Shown here one piece after another: positions 44,316 to 55,785 of a DNA stretch of 64,000 bases (positions within the stretch are counted from its first letter, which is position 1; each line of letters opens with the position of its first letter). The notes under the pieces were generated by a model. It had not been told where the DNA came from, made no database searches, and worked only from the letters and a program-made list of their open reading frames with translations. The stretch comes from Eretmocerus hayati. Its lineage: Eukaryota > Arthropoda > Insecta > Hymenoptera > Aphelinidae. The DNA lies in contig CM056742.1 of the NCBI GenBank assembly GCA_029851415.1, forward strand, positions 15,789,736-15,853,735. Direction: 5' to 3'. The position numbers and the translations under genes are program-made.

Positions 44316-47300
44316 ATGTCGGCATACAAGCTAACTTACTTCAATATAACTGGTATTGGTGAGCCTATTCGTTTCCTGTTGAGTTACGGTGGTGCAGACT
44401 ACGAGGATAAACGAATCGAGTTCGAGGAGTGGCCTCAGTACAAACACAGTAAGCTCTCTCTATTATATTATACTTTCATTCTCAGCTCTTTCTTCCGATA
44501 CACTATATACTTATACATTCACTTTTACCATTGTATTACTGTATGATACACCGTACAATTTGAAAACTACACCTTCCTACTACTTTTATAGAACATCAAT
44601 AGGAAATAATGATAATAATGATAATAATTTGGAAGAATGAGGAATTACGCGCTCCGAATGGGGATTTGGAATTCAAGCGCGGTAATCAAAAGAATTCTTT
44701 GAAAATTGCAAGAGCCTATAATAGTCCGGCGGCCGAGCATGGTTCCGTAGCATTTTGGATGTGACCGGACAAAAGTTGTGTATTCCCATGTATTTTGACC
44801 CGCTGAATCCGATTTTCGATGGTGGAAAGTCGGAAAAGTGGGCCAAAAATTGTTATTAACAAATTATTGTTAACAATCGTAAAATTGATTTTTTCGCTCC
44901 GGAAAAATTTTTTCTATATTTTTTGGCACATTTTGAATCAAAAAGGTCTCCACATAAATTTCATGAAAATGCACCGTTTTTCCGTGAAAAAATCGGAAAG
45001 TTTCAAAAAACACGATTTTTTCAATTTTGCAACAATTGTTGCTCGGCGGTGCAACAGAATTTTTTGATCCACCATGGCGCAAATTGATCCTTGAAGCCTC
45101 TCCTACTGATAGAAACCCCAAAGAAGTCAGTATGCTACCTCCTGTGAGTGTAAAAACGTCGAGAGCGACCCTCTATTTTTGGTGCATTTCTCGCTATACA
45201 TACACTTACCCATACCCAAGCTCGCGACATGATTCCCTTCCGTGGGCTTCGTGCACTAGGGTCACATGTAGACAAATAATTCCTCGTATTTTCGCGTACG
45301 TGTGTGTGAAAACTTCTTGGGAAACTCTTGGAAAATTTCGAAAAATTCATTGTAAAAAATTGTATAAAAAACACGAAATTGACTCTGATAAAACAAGAAC
45401 GCTGTGACCTCTTTGAGTGGAACGGTTCAGGAGATTTTGGGAGAATACAACAGTCATCAATGATTTTCACGTTGGATGTATGTCATACGCGTTTATATCA
45501 GCGTCGAATCAAACTAAATCTTTTGATCCGAATACCGAGTCGTGGTGACCTCAATAATATTGATACGTACAGACCTTGATTTCAACAATGATGCAAATTT
45601 TCTCAACTTCGATGATTACTCTACAAAATGTATGATATCAACAGCGCTATAACAATTATTTGATAAAAGAGAGAAGCATTTCCTCCGATTTCTTCGTTGT
45701 CAGCAAGTTCTACCATACTATGTTCCATGTGAGAATTCAAATCTCCCGCCGTGAGAAGTTGTGCTGCACGCGAACTTCTGGCTGGATTGAACTTGCTTGC
45801 AGTTCCATCCATCAGTAAAAATTCTAGTCACCACGAGAAATTGATACTATTAAGTATAAGTTGAAATAACAGATCGCTCAAATGAAGTGTCCAACAGCGC
45901 GGAGGACTGGTATCAACACGTATAGCGCCCAGATGCTATAGTGCTTAATCCGTTGGAATTTGGGTATGTTTTAAAAGATGGCGCGATGGTACCTGCTAGG
46001 GTGGAAATTCTCACTCCTCCACCATCAGAGTTGATCCCAAGTTGCCAGGGCCATCAGGTTTGCTCTAAATCAACTTGTGTATGTGTAGCACCTTGAGTAA
46101 ATTGTTGCTCGTTTTGCTTTTGCCAAAGAGGTCAGAAATGCAAGAATGAAGTAGCATCTTCATGATTTTGTAATCAATTCTTGACATACTAATATTCACC
46201 CCAGTACATGAAAGTATTTTTTCCCTACTATAGTACCCGGTATTCGGATCAAAAGATTTAGTTTGATTCGACGCTGATATAAACGCGTATGTCATTCATC
46301 CAACGTGAAAATCATTGATGACTGTTGTATTCTCCCAAAATCTCCTGAACCGTTCCACTCAAAGAGGTCACAGCGTTCTTGTTTTATCAGAGTCAATTTC
46401 GTGTTTTTTATACAATTTTTTACAATGAATTTTCCGAAATTTTCCAAGAGTTTCCCAAGAAGTTTTCACACACACGTACGCGAAAATACGAGGAATTATT
46501 TGTCTACATGTGACCCTAGCGCACGAAGCCCACGGAAGGGAATCATGTCGCGAGCTTGGGTATGGGTAAGTGTATGTATAGCGAGAAATGCACCAAAAAT
46601 AGAGGGTCGCTCTCGACGTTTTTACACTCACAGGAGGTAGCATACTGACTTCTTTGGGGTTTCTATCAGTAGGAGAGGCTTCAAGGATCAATTTGCGCCA
46701 TGGTGGATCAAAAAATTCTGTTGCACCGCCGAGCAACAATTGTTGCAAAATTGAAAAAATCGTGTTTTTTGAAACTTTCCGATTTTTTCACGGGAAAACG
46801 GTGCATTTTCATGAAATTTATGTAGAGACCTTTTTGATTCAAAATGTGCCAAAAAATATAAAAAAAATTTTTCCGGAGCGAAAAAATCAATTTTACGATT
46901 GTTAACAATAATTTGTTAATAACAATTTTTGGCCCACTTTTCCGACTTTCCACCATCGAAAATCGGATTCAGCGGGTCAAAATACATGGGAATACACAAC
47001 TTTTGTCCGGTCACATCCAAAATGCTACGGAACCATGCTCGGCCGCCGGACTATAAGGCGATGCGGTCACCGTGCACGCTGAACGTTATTCGCACTTTTA
47101 TCCAATTCTTTTGCGATTGGGGCTAAACGACGAGAAGACGAATACTTATTATCATCTAACTTGAGGTCGTCTTCTCGTCGTTTAGTCCAAATCGCAAAAG
47201 AATCGGATAAAAGTGAGAATTACTAAGTGCCTATTTTATAGGTTAGGAGGTGCCTGCGCTAGAGTTATTCCCACTTTTCTCCAATTCTTTTGCGATTTGA

Positions 47301-49366
47301 GCTAAAAGACGAGAAGACGAACTTAAATTAGATGATGATAAGTATTCGTCTTCTCGTCATTTCGTCTAAATCGCAAGAATATCGAAGAAAACTGGGAATA
47401 ACTTTCAGCAAGCGCGGTGATCGCATCGCCTTAATACATAGAGGCTATGACGTATGCACTATTGTACTGGTATGAGCAAGTTTTGTTGCGACATAGAGCT
47501 TCGAGTTTCGCAAAAAATACTATTTTACAATATTATGCCAGCAATTATAGCGATAATGGATCGCAGGAGTCGCGCGATGGTATGCACATAATACAGCGAA
47601 AGCCGATCTCGTGGAAAACGCGAGTCTCACTCTATACATTACTATGTATTTTGTGCTTATATAATAAATGTCTAATGCGGAATCGTATAGAGCAGCAAAC
47701 ACGACCGTCCTTCTATGTTTCAAGCTAAGTTTCATCTACACATCAGACTTTCTCATTAACACGTTTACTGCCAAGGTAGATTTTTGTAACTTTTGGTTTG
47801 GCATAATTTTGACACTCGCTCTTTCATGGATGCAACTGTATCGGGCTAAATTTTTTCCTAACTCATTATTCATGCCATTGATAGGCTAAATCGAGTATAG
47901 AAAAAGTATTATCATGAATATTTTTCAGGCAATATATGTATATGAGGCAGTAAAAATTTGATTATGAAAAATTGTAGGCCGAACCGATGAGGCTGAATGA
48001 AATATTTTCCTAATATATCTATATGTGAAAAGTATGAATTTCCAACATTCTGCGGACTACCTGTAGCTTGCGATTAATCTCATTCTACTAGCTCTGAAAT
48101 TCGATCCAGTTTATACTTTGTATCCATGATTTCATGTGATTTTCAAAACAAATATTATATATCCGAGACCAGGTCATTCACTCGTCGCTCGTCAATAATT
48201 ACGCTCTGCTTCGTGTAGTTGAGAAGATTCATACATTCAATTTGATAAGAATATTCGATTTACAGTATCATTTTTGTACTTTTCATTAGTTATCATATTT
48301 TTCAAATTTTAATTTGTATGTACCGCGAGATGGCGATAAGATTTTCATTGAAGATAAAACTATATTAAAAAGAAAATCCTAGACTCGTCTCGGTATCTTT
48401 TTAGCTCACATTGAGTAAAGATTTCTCAAATTGCGCTCGGTACAGTCTTGTAAAATTTGACGATGCATCTGATATTTTGTCTGACGAAACTGGTTTCGGT
48501 ATGTGTGCGAAAATTTTTTCACGTCTGTAAGACCGTTTAGACAGACAAATTCTTGAAAAAGACACTCCTTTGGGAACACAACCCTCATAACCATTACAAT
48601 TTATTTAATTTTATAAGATCAACCATAATACTAAAAATCAAAATATTTTAACCAATACAGAGACGCCTATGGAACAAGTGCCAATACTCGAAATCGATGG
48701 GAAAGTTTTCCACCAGACGCGGGCTATCGGCCGATATCTCGCTAGAAAGTTCAACCTCTACAGCTCGGATGATCTTGAAGCGATGGAAATCGATGCTACA
48801 ATCGACGACATCGACGACTGCAGAATATGTAGGCCATTTCAAACACGTACCATGGAAATTATGCTTGATGCATTATTGATGTAAAATTCATTAGTTTCAA
48901 ACTGATGTACATTTTTTTTAATTTTTCAGTCGTCTCGACTTACTTCCGCGAGAAAGATCCAGCGATTAAAGCTAAACAGAAGGAGATTGCTCATGAAAAA
49001 ATTACATTCTACCTCGGCAAATTTGAAGAACAAGTCAAGAAAAACGGCGGCTACTTTGTAGGCAACAAGGTAATCTGAACAGATCTGACAAAAAAACTCT
49101 TGTGTCTTGCTCTTGTAAAATGCTGCAATCAGTTTTCTTGTTTGGTCTCTTTCAAATCTATTCAATACTAAATGTATGTATTTTGTTTGTTTCATTAGCT
49201 GAGCTGGGCTGACATCACTTTTACGGCAATAATTGAGGGTTGCAGTAACATTCTAGAAAAGGATCAGATTGAGGAATTTCCAGCTCTGAAAAAGCTTACA
49301 GAAACTGTCCGCTCGTTTCCGAAGATTAAAGCCTACATCGAGAAACGTCCAAAAACTATAATTTAA
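44316..49366 (+). CDS. GstS: Sigma-class glutathione S-transferase
   Basis: Four coding exons: 44316-44448, 48661-48828, 48930-49069 and 49199-49366 (all GT-AG; the reading frame closes across every junction), giving 202 residues, the usual size for the class. It starts MSAYKLTYFNITGIGEPIRF with the catalytic Tyr at position 8 (thioredoxin-fold G-site). EQVPILEIDG carries the cis-Pro at 52, QTRAIGRYLARK the glutathione-contacting loop, and the all-helical C-terminal domain contains YFREKDP, GGYFVGNK and LSWADITF. Sigma GSTs conjugate glutathione to lipid-peroxidation products or isomerise prostaglandin H2, and are cytosolic. The ATG follows the acceptor directly. Intron 2 is 4.2 kb and contains a large foldback plus a MITE; the other introns are 101 and 129 bp. 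The third-exon donor (ATAT|GTAGGC) is weak. Most similar by memory to hymenopteran Sigma GSTs. Confidence 0.92.
44721..47054. mobile_element. 2.3-kb foldback in GST intron 2
   Basis: Arms 44721-45537 and 46238-47054 (about 817 bp each) mirror each other around 45887. Translated frames in the two arms differ at about one residue in 126, so arms are about 99% identical. The outer end reads ATAGTCCGGCGGCCGAGC. The 700-bp centre differs from the arms and contains a coding-like relic at 45935-46158. No clear TSD was seen: on the right the end coincides with a MITE insertion. Confidence 0.8.
45935..46158 (+). pseudogene. Coding relic in the centre of the intron foldback
   Basis: The plus frame reads VLNPLEFGYVLKDGAMVPAR, then PPPSELIPSCQGHQVC and TCVCVAP, a TGA, and CCSFCFCQRGQKCKN in the same frame. 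The pattern 'PP..L...C...C....C.C....C.C' resembles Cys-rich tails found in many insect transposable-element-linked proteins. The stop and the lack of any continuation mark it as a relic. I cannot name the family. Confidence 0.4.
47056..47431. mobile_element. 376-bp TA-flanked MITE made of two hairpins
   Basis: TIR AGGCGATGCGGTCACCG (left) and its near complement (right end ...GTGATCGCATCGCCT) are flanked by TA (47054-47055, 47432-47433), as for Tc1/mariner elements. Inside are two successive hairpins of about 135 bp (47088-47220 and 47265-47404), both built on GCGATT.GGGCTAAACGACG and GAAGACGA. It sits precisely at the outer right end of the intron foldback. A truncated relative lies at 51053-51308. 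Confidence 0.75.
47434..48660. other. Remainder of GST intron 2
   Basis: Intronic. At 47756-47776 there is TTAA followed by CACGTTTACTGCCAAGG, which resembles the left end of the TTAA element at 51481; no partner end was found. Nothing else recognised. Confidence 0.45.
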
Positions 49367-49504
49367 AAGTTCACTTAAAAAATTACTGTATCAAAGTTCA
49401 TGATAATATAGTTTTACTTCGTAGAAGGATTTGTAGAACCCAATGAAAATTAATCTTGGATTCACATTTTGCACATTTTGTACTTCAAAACTATTATAAT
49501 TATT

Positions 49505-49510
49505 GAATAA
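49505..49510 (+). terminator. Poly(A) signal of the GST gene
   Basis: AATAAA lies 139 bp after the stop codon and is followed by an A-run and a T-rich stretch. Confidence 0.6.
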
Positions 49511-51052
49511 AAAAATAGTTTTATCGACTAGGGCTTTCGGTCTTTTGATGAAACAACTTTAAATGACTCACCAAAGATTTCAAACAACTATTGCACCTCG
49601 CATCAAAAAGTCTATCTTTTCGAGTTCTTCAAGAGATAGTTATATTTAGTTATCTTCTCCAAGCAAGTATACCGTTCTCAAATATATATGAATTGATTCC
49701 CACTTGAAAGGATGTTAAATTCTATTCTAAATTTAATTATTATGTACACACAACTGAAGAGTAACGAATCACAACTTTCGTGATTTTTCAATCCGCGCAA
49801 GGAATATGTTGACCTCACTTGAAACATAAGAGGACGAGTCAAGTTCGAAAAGTGTAACCTGATGTTGACCTCACGTTCAGGCATGCTCACATTGATTCAA
49901 ATTCGGTAGGTTTGTGATATTACATCGCCCAGCGAGTTTAAAATACTGTGCTGAGCAGTTGTGAATTGGCAGGCGGAGCTTTTCCCCCACGATTTTTTAC
50001 AGTGTAGACAACTCTTGAACATATTAATTGCGATCATCGCCATCAGTCTGACACGAGTGACCTGCACTCATAGGTCATTGCTTTTCTTTCATCAGAAGAT
50101 TTCAATATTACCTAATCGGTACTTATTTTATTGTCTTTATGAGACTAGTATTCACTCGCCCTCGGATCAAATCTAAAAAAAGTCACTCTAAATTTGAATC
50201 CAGTTTCTTTTTATCAGTCGTAAATGATCTAGGGGAACGTAAAAATCACAAACAAAAGCATATGAGGACGCGAAAGTGACCTAGGAAATAGGGTCATGTC
50301 TCAGATCTTCTTGTTAACATTTTTATTCGATTGTATATGGTGCAAAATATAAACTTCCCACCACCTACGGGGTCCCGAAAAATTTTTTTGGTCCCATGGC
50401 GAAAGTTTCCGAAAATGAAGTACGATACATTTTTTTAAAATTCTAGCAGCTTTTTTTCACTAAAATGCAAATAAGTCGAGTTTGTTCACAGATAGAGACA
50501 TGCAGTTCGCGGCATTCAAAAGGTTTTTCAGAAACCTATTGAAATCGTTATCAGAAAGTTGGTTCTGAGATTATAGGCGGCCTGTAAGAGCAAAAGTGTG
50601 AAAATCACTAAACAGTGAATTTCTCAGTTGCCTATTTTTTCAATTTTTGAAGATCACATACTTGATGTAAAATTTTGTGTTCTCCCAGAAAAAAGTGGTT
50701 CCGATTCTCTTCTCTGCCTTCTAAGGCATGTTTTTTCCAATTTTCGCAAACCTATGTTTTAGGTAGTTTGGACTCTTGAAACTAATTCCATTGGGAAGCC
50801 AAGAAAATTTTCTTTAAAGTGACCACTTGACAAAGTCAATTTCATCGATTTGGCCCGGAGCTACAACGTTTGAAAGACCACCGATTCTCGATAACCAACA
50901 AGGGGTGGATTGGAGACACCGCGACAATAGTAGGAAAATCCGGACTCGATATATCGTTTGCCTATTGACGCACTCGAGCTGAAGCTTCATATTTTGTAGG
51001 CTGTAATTTCGAGCCGAATTGAAGAAATTCACTTTGCCAAGTGGCGATTTTA
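49511..51052. other. Intergenic, no gene recognised
   Basis: AT-rich. The word TGTTGACCTCAC recurs at 49807 and 49863. No inverted repeat or coding frame of interest. Confidence 0.4.
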
Positions 51053-51308
51053 AGACGATGCGGTCACTATGCAAGCTGAAAATCATTCCCATCTTTCTTC
51101 GATTCTGTTGCGATTTGGGCGAAACGACGAGAAGACCCGCGTTTATTATCATCTAACTTGAGTTCGTCTTCTCGTCGTTAAGCCCAAATTGCAAGAAAAT
51201 CGGAGCAAGTTGGGAATGAAAATGTGCGTATATTACAGATTAGGAGGTTCCCGCGACCGAGTTATTCCCACTTTTCTCCGGTTCTCTTGTGATTTGGACT
51301 AATCGACT
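51053..51308. mobile_element. Truncated relative of the 47056 MITE
   Basis: Starts after TA (51051-51052) with AGACGATGCGGTCACTATGC and contains the first hairpin (TGCGATTTGGGCGAAACGAC pairing with GTCGTTAAGCCCAAATTGCA) and the start of the second. It stops at about 51308 without the right TIR. Confidence 0.65.
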
Positions 51309-51480
51309 TTTCACCACTTTCACGTGAATTTTGGAATATCAAACAACACAGGATGTCGAAATTATACCCTCAGTTGACTCATCATAATTTTTCGTTAAAT
51401 ATTCCGTTCTGAGCTTGACATGCATACCTGGCTCATTTTGATAACTCCAGTGGGTGCCCTGAATTCACAGGTTTCTTTAA

Positions 51481-52447
51481 CACGTTCACTGCGAAGGCGA
51501 AATCGCGATTCCGGTCTGGATTGCGAGAGAGTACAAATGTGCGTTTCAGCACTTTCGGAAACCAAACCTTTTGGAAAATCATCAGTATGACATCTATTCA
51601 CAGTGTCTACATGAATTTTAGTGGGCCCCACCGGTGGGGCCCATCACACACAGAGTTGGCAGCCATCTTTCTGTGCGGCGGGGCCCACCGGTGGGGCCCA
51701 AAATTTTTTCTCTAATATGAAGAATATTCATGAGGGTCATCAGAAGTATCGATAAAATCATCAAATTCAATGTTATGAGCCTCCAAAAGAACCTGTACTT
51801 TAATATCTGTACCGTCCAAACAATAATGTTTGATCATGGTTCTAGCGTGCTTCAGCTTGGGCTGTGGTTTATTGACGTACTTCCCATGTCTGCAGCGTTT
51901 GGAACCAGATATTCAAACAGACCAGTCCCTTCTCTAGTTTGAATTCTGTAAGTTACAGTGCATGATAGTATACAGATAAGATAGAGCAAAGGCTGTGCTT
52001 GGAAGAACCCACGTTTTTCGGATTAGCCTAATTTTTTTCCCTCGGGTAAATTGAAGATTACTTAAATGAGGTTGAAGGCTTTACAACGTACTTGGACTCA
52101 GTTTTTGGGTCTTGAAATAAGCTTTCAAATGAGCTAAAATACGTTAGGAATCTTCGGCCTCAAAATGAGTGGTCTGCTGATAATCGCTTGATTTCGTGTA
52201 TTTAATTGCGTAAAAATCGAAAATCTAAAAAAACTCGGCGGAATCGAGTCCGATTCCGAAACTGCTGTGCACACATGTTCATGACAACATAAGCAACGAG
52301 AAACACTCGTGACATAAGCCATTGGATACATCTCCGCTGCTAGACGTGAGCTGATACTCAATGAAAAGTGGGCCCCACGGGTGGGGCCCATCGCACACAG
52401 GGAAGGTCGCGTGGGCCCAACCCGTGGGGCCCATCGCAGTGAACGTG
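51481..52447. mobile_element. piggyBac-like non-autonomous element (967 bp)
   Basis: Perfect 14-bp TIRs CACGTTCACTGCGA (51481-51494) and the complement (52434-52447) are flanked by TTAA on both sides (51477-51480, 52448-52451). GGGCCCCACCGGTGGGGCCC-type palindromes occur in each end region (51625, about 51678, 52374, about 52412). The TTAA target and CAC...TGC ends fit the piggyBac superfamily. A minus-strand stretch ending near 51714 (peptide ending FDDFIDTSDDPHEYSSY) is open for about 65 codons but unrecognised. Confidence 0.75.
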
Positions 52448-52451
52448 TTAA

Positions 52452-53291
52452 CATGTGACGGCGGATTTACAGTGATGCTAATTGAAGCTACAGCTTAGGG
52501 CGGCAGCTCAAGGGGGGCGGCAGATTTTGGGGTAGTTATAGTTCGGGAACGTTGGACGACCTCATCTGAAAGTTTGTGAACTCAAAAAACAAGTGCAAAA
52601 AGAATTGATTGCATTGAAAGAATAAACGCAAAAGTACGTAAAAACTTGTCAACAGTCAACTCTTCGAATCTTTTTCATCCCAAATTTTCCTTCAATGTAT
52701 CGTTGTTATCATTTCTGTCTGAAATTTTAATCAAGCTTTTGAAAATTGACTAGCCCAGGCAGCTTGCAGAAAGATCAAAGATCTTCTTTAGTGTCAATTA
52801 TTTCGAAATATCGAATCACCATCTTGAGGACAATTGAAATGATCATATCACATTTTGATTCCTTTCATATCTATTAATGGAAAGACCCTAATCAAAGATC
52901 ACCCTTCGTAACAATGAAATGATTTTATTTTGAAAAATAATTGTTGTTCTCACGCAACAACAATTTAGGGGCAGTAATGATGCATGACTGTACAATGATT
53001 TTCTCGTGTATTTTGTGACGCTGAAACCGAAAACGACCCCTGATTTGCGCCCACACCTCAGGATTTTTTTTTCAAATTGAAAGGACTGGATCTCCAAAAA
53101 TAGCGTTCTTCACGTTTTTCCTTCATTCCCGAATCTGGAGGTTTCAGAGAGTACCGGTCAGTCAAGGTGCATATCAAGTCCTGTTTCCCTACATTTTCAG
53201 CCCCGGTAAACACGATCCCGGTGGTTCCAGAACCCGAGGATGCCACCGAGGAGCTACATTCGTTAATTAGTCCCTCTTGTACATGGAAAAA
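52452..53291. other. Intergenic, possible hAT-like left end
   Basis: 52455-52472 reads GACGGCGGATTTACAGTG and the right-hand side at 55585-55607 reads the complement of CAGTGGCGGATTTAAGAC; both have GGGGC/GGCGGC words next to them. They could be the two ends of one hAT-like element of about 3.1 kb. No transposase found. The rest is unassigned. Confidence 0.3.
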
Positions 53292-53390
53292 TAGTACATT
53301 ATGCACCGATGGGAGGTTAAGCTGTTTTGGGGCATGGGGAAAAGATTCCCAGTGTCCCAAAACGGCCCGACGAGCGAGGTGCATATACTA
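53292..53390. mobile_element. Short foldback with TAGTACATTATGC / GCATATACTA ends
   Basis: A 99-bp element starting TAGTACATTATGCACC and ending GGTGCATATACTA. The inner stem is TTTTGGGGCATGGGGAA with TTCCCAGTGTCCCAAAA. It belongs to the same terminal-sequence family as 15642-15894. Confidence 0.6.
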
Positions 53391-53474
53391 TTTTTTGGTA
53401 TCAGGGCGACTAAACGCCAATTTTCTGATTCGAGCCGGGAGGAAAAATGACCGTTTAGTCGCACTATGCCAAAA
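53389..53474. repeat. Hairpin adjoining the 53292 element
   Basis: TTTTTGGTATCAGGGCGACT pairs with AGTCGCACTATGCCAAAAA; inside, AAACG pairs with CGTTT. Confidence 0.55.
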
Positions 53475-54071
53475 AGGCTAATTTCGCAATAAATTTTCAA
53501 AAAATCACGAATCATCTAAGGTAGACTAATTTGAACGTTCGAGTTTGCATTTTCATCGTTTTGGAATGTATTTTGGGGGAAAAAAATTTTCGGTACCCAT
53601 AACAACTGTCGTTCAATGCCACGAATTTGTTTTGTCACCATAGTTTTTGTAATAATTTTTGCTGTGTTGAAATCACGATAAGAAAAATTTCTTCATGTCG
53701 TGGGTTTTCGAACACGGTCTTCCGATGTAAGATGACCGTCTAAGCACGATACTGTGATCTGTCCAACGCGTCAATATTTTTTGCTAGCCGTGAAAAACAT
53801 GCTTTTTTAGAAGTTTTCTTGACCTAGATGAAAAAGCCTAAAACGAACCACGGGATCATGTTCAGACGGTTATTTTGTTTCGAAAAATTATGTCAGTATA
53901 CCACGTGCAAGGGGGGATTTTTCTTCCCGTGAATTTAACACAGCAACAATTATTGCAGCAACAGGTGTTCTAATAAGAACCTTGGCATAAAACCTTCTAT
54001 TCTCCAGGTATCGGACGATTCTTTCCTCCCGAAAAGTGAGACTGAACGAAGAAAATTCGACCTCAAACGTT

Positions 54072-55036
54072 CCAATTGAGGGGGTGGGTGGAAAAAGGGC
54101 GTAACCGCCATTAAGCCCTTTTTTCCGGACATCGCTTTTTTTGAGCCCCTATACCAAGGTCTACCACCCCCCAAAATCCGTTTTTCGTAAGACCCCGAAA
54201 ACCATCTGGCAGATAAAAGGGCGCAACCGCCATTACGCCCTTCGATCTGCACGATAAAAAGGCGTAAGTGCTATGATAGAATGTTGAAAGGGCGGAACTG
54301 CTATGCTAAGATGTTAAAAGGGCGTAACTGCTGTGATAACATTTCGAAAGCAGGGCTTAATTTTTTGCTCAGCCCAACAGGATTTGGAAAAAGGGCTTAA
54401 GTATCTGACTGAAAAAATTTAAAAGGGCGTAATTACTCTGTAACTGGGCGTAAGTGAGGGCGGATCTGGAAAAAGGGCCTAATTACCGAAGAAAAATTTT
54501 ATAAAAATTCTCCAGAGCCTGGAAACGCTTTTCCACCTATTATAACGATGAAAACATGTTGTTTCACCTTCAAATTGAGTGTTTTTACCGTTTCTTAGTG
54601 GAAAAATTTTCTCGTCATTTTCACACGACTGATGAAAGCTTTTCGTGTCCATAGGACCGTGGAGCATGAATCGAACCGCACCCCCTAGCATTCAGATATC
54701 TTTCAGAACATGCCTAGAAACACTCTTAAAAAATTTGGAGACAATTGGACTTGATCGCGAGATTTAATTCCAATTTTTGTGAGGAAGAAAGGCCAAAATT
54801 TGACCCTGTATTCGGAAAAAGGGCGTAATTACATTTTTTGAAATTGCTGAAAAGAGCTCAAAATCAAATTTCATCTCCCGGCTCGGGTTGGGCTATTTCG
54901 AGAATGTTATTCTCTTCGAAATAAGTCAGGTCAACTCGTCCGATTATGTCTGTGGCGGTCTCTGTTAAGTTTTTATTGATTTTCTCAAAATGACCATTTT
55001 GCAATTACGCCCTTTTCCACCCACCCCCTCAATTGG
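54072..55036. mobile_element. Foldback with AAGGGCGTAA internal array
   Basis: TIRs of about 32 bp: AATTGAGGGGGTGGGTGGAA followed by AAAGGGCGTAA at the left, with the complement at 55005-55036. CAATTG at each outer end could be target duplication or part of the TIR. From 54200 to 54480 and again near 54820, AAAGGGCGTAA or AGGGCTTAA words recur every 25-50 bp in one direction (for example AAAAGGGCGTAACTGCTGTG). No coding capacity seen. Confidence 0.7.
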
Positions 55037-55614
55037 TCTATCCTAGGATGATTTTTTTTTTTATTGATTGCGAAGTTCAATTTTTTTCTCAGATACTACG
55101 TGGACTAATAGCTCACACGGCTCCACGATTACATTGTAGCGTCCTAACACCACCGGGATCGTGTTCAACAAGTCAAATCATGTAGGAATTTTTTCATCTA
55201 TGCATTTTGACCAGTCGGTACTCCCTGGCTGAGTGACCTTCAAACTCGCAAATGACGGAAAACCGTCAAAAACGCTGTTTTTTGGAAATCAATTTTTTGC
55301 CATTATTCTTGTTTTTGATTTTTGTTTTTAATTTATCAATCAAAAACAAAAATCCTGACGAGTAGGATCAAAACTGAGGTCGGAATCGCTTGCAGCGTCA
55401 GAAAATTCATAAGCATATGATTGTCCGCTCATCGCATCATTCTCCTAACTGAAAATTTTTGTTGCAGAATGTAATCCGAGTTTCAAAAATTTTACCCAAA
55501 CTTTTTAAAATGTTGTTGAAAAATATGTGAGAAACTCATTTTTACGGGGGGGGGGGCAGCCTAGACACAGTTTGGGGCGGCGCCTGTCTTAAATCCGCCA
55601 CTGTACATCATCTG
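55037..55614. other. Intergenic with G11 tract
   Basis: An 11-G run at 55546-55556, followed by CAGCC and the GGCGCC...AAATCCGCCACTG sequence that may be the right end of a hAT-like element (see 52452). A mirror-like CAAAAACAAAAA / TTTTGTTTTTA pair lies near 55310-55345. Confidence 0.35.
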
Positions 55615-55785
55615 TTTGAGTTCTCGAAAACCGCCTATATTAGGCAGGTGCCCAAATTTTCGAGGTGCCCGAATCATAGAGAAAGAATACCGTTTGGGTT
55701 TATGGAATGAAATTCGGTTCCACGGGAAAGCGCCCGTAATCGGGAGGTGCCCATAGAAATAGGTTTTACTGTATCTCCTCTCCAG
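55615..55785 (-). repeat. pogo/Tigger-like terminal sequence
   Basis: The complement of 55730-55774 begins ACAGTAAAACCTATTTCTAT and continues GGGCACCTCCCGATTACGGG, the layout of pogo/Tigger ends, with GGGCACCT repeated near 55645-55670. No transposase frame. Confidence 0.45.

Noticed and set aside
44819..46956. Paired frames of 82-126 codons in GST intron 2
   Set aside because: Mirror frames of the foldback arms with low-complexity content; no gene-like features.
51712..51915. piggyBac transposase fragment on the minus strand
   Set aside because: Open for about 65 codons inside a TTAA element, but the peptide shows no recognisable DDD-domain or Cys-rich piggyBac motif.
53167..53481. Plus-strand 104-codon frame
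   Set aside because: It runs through the 53292-53390 hairpin element and the next hairpin, so at least its second half is not coding; the first third is unrecognised.
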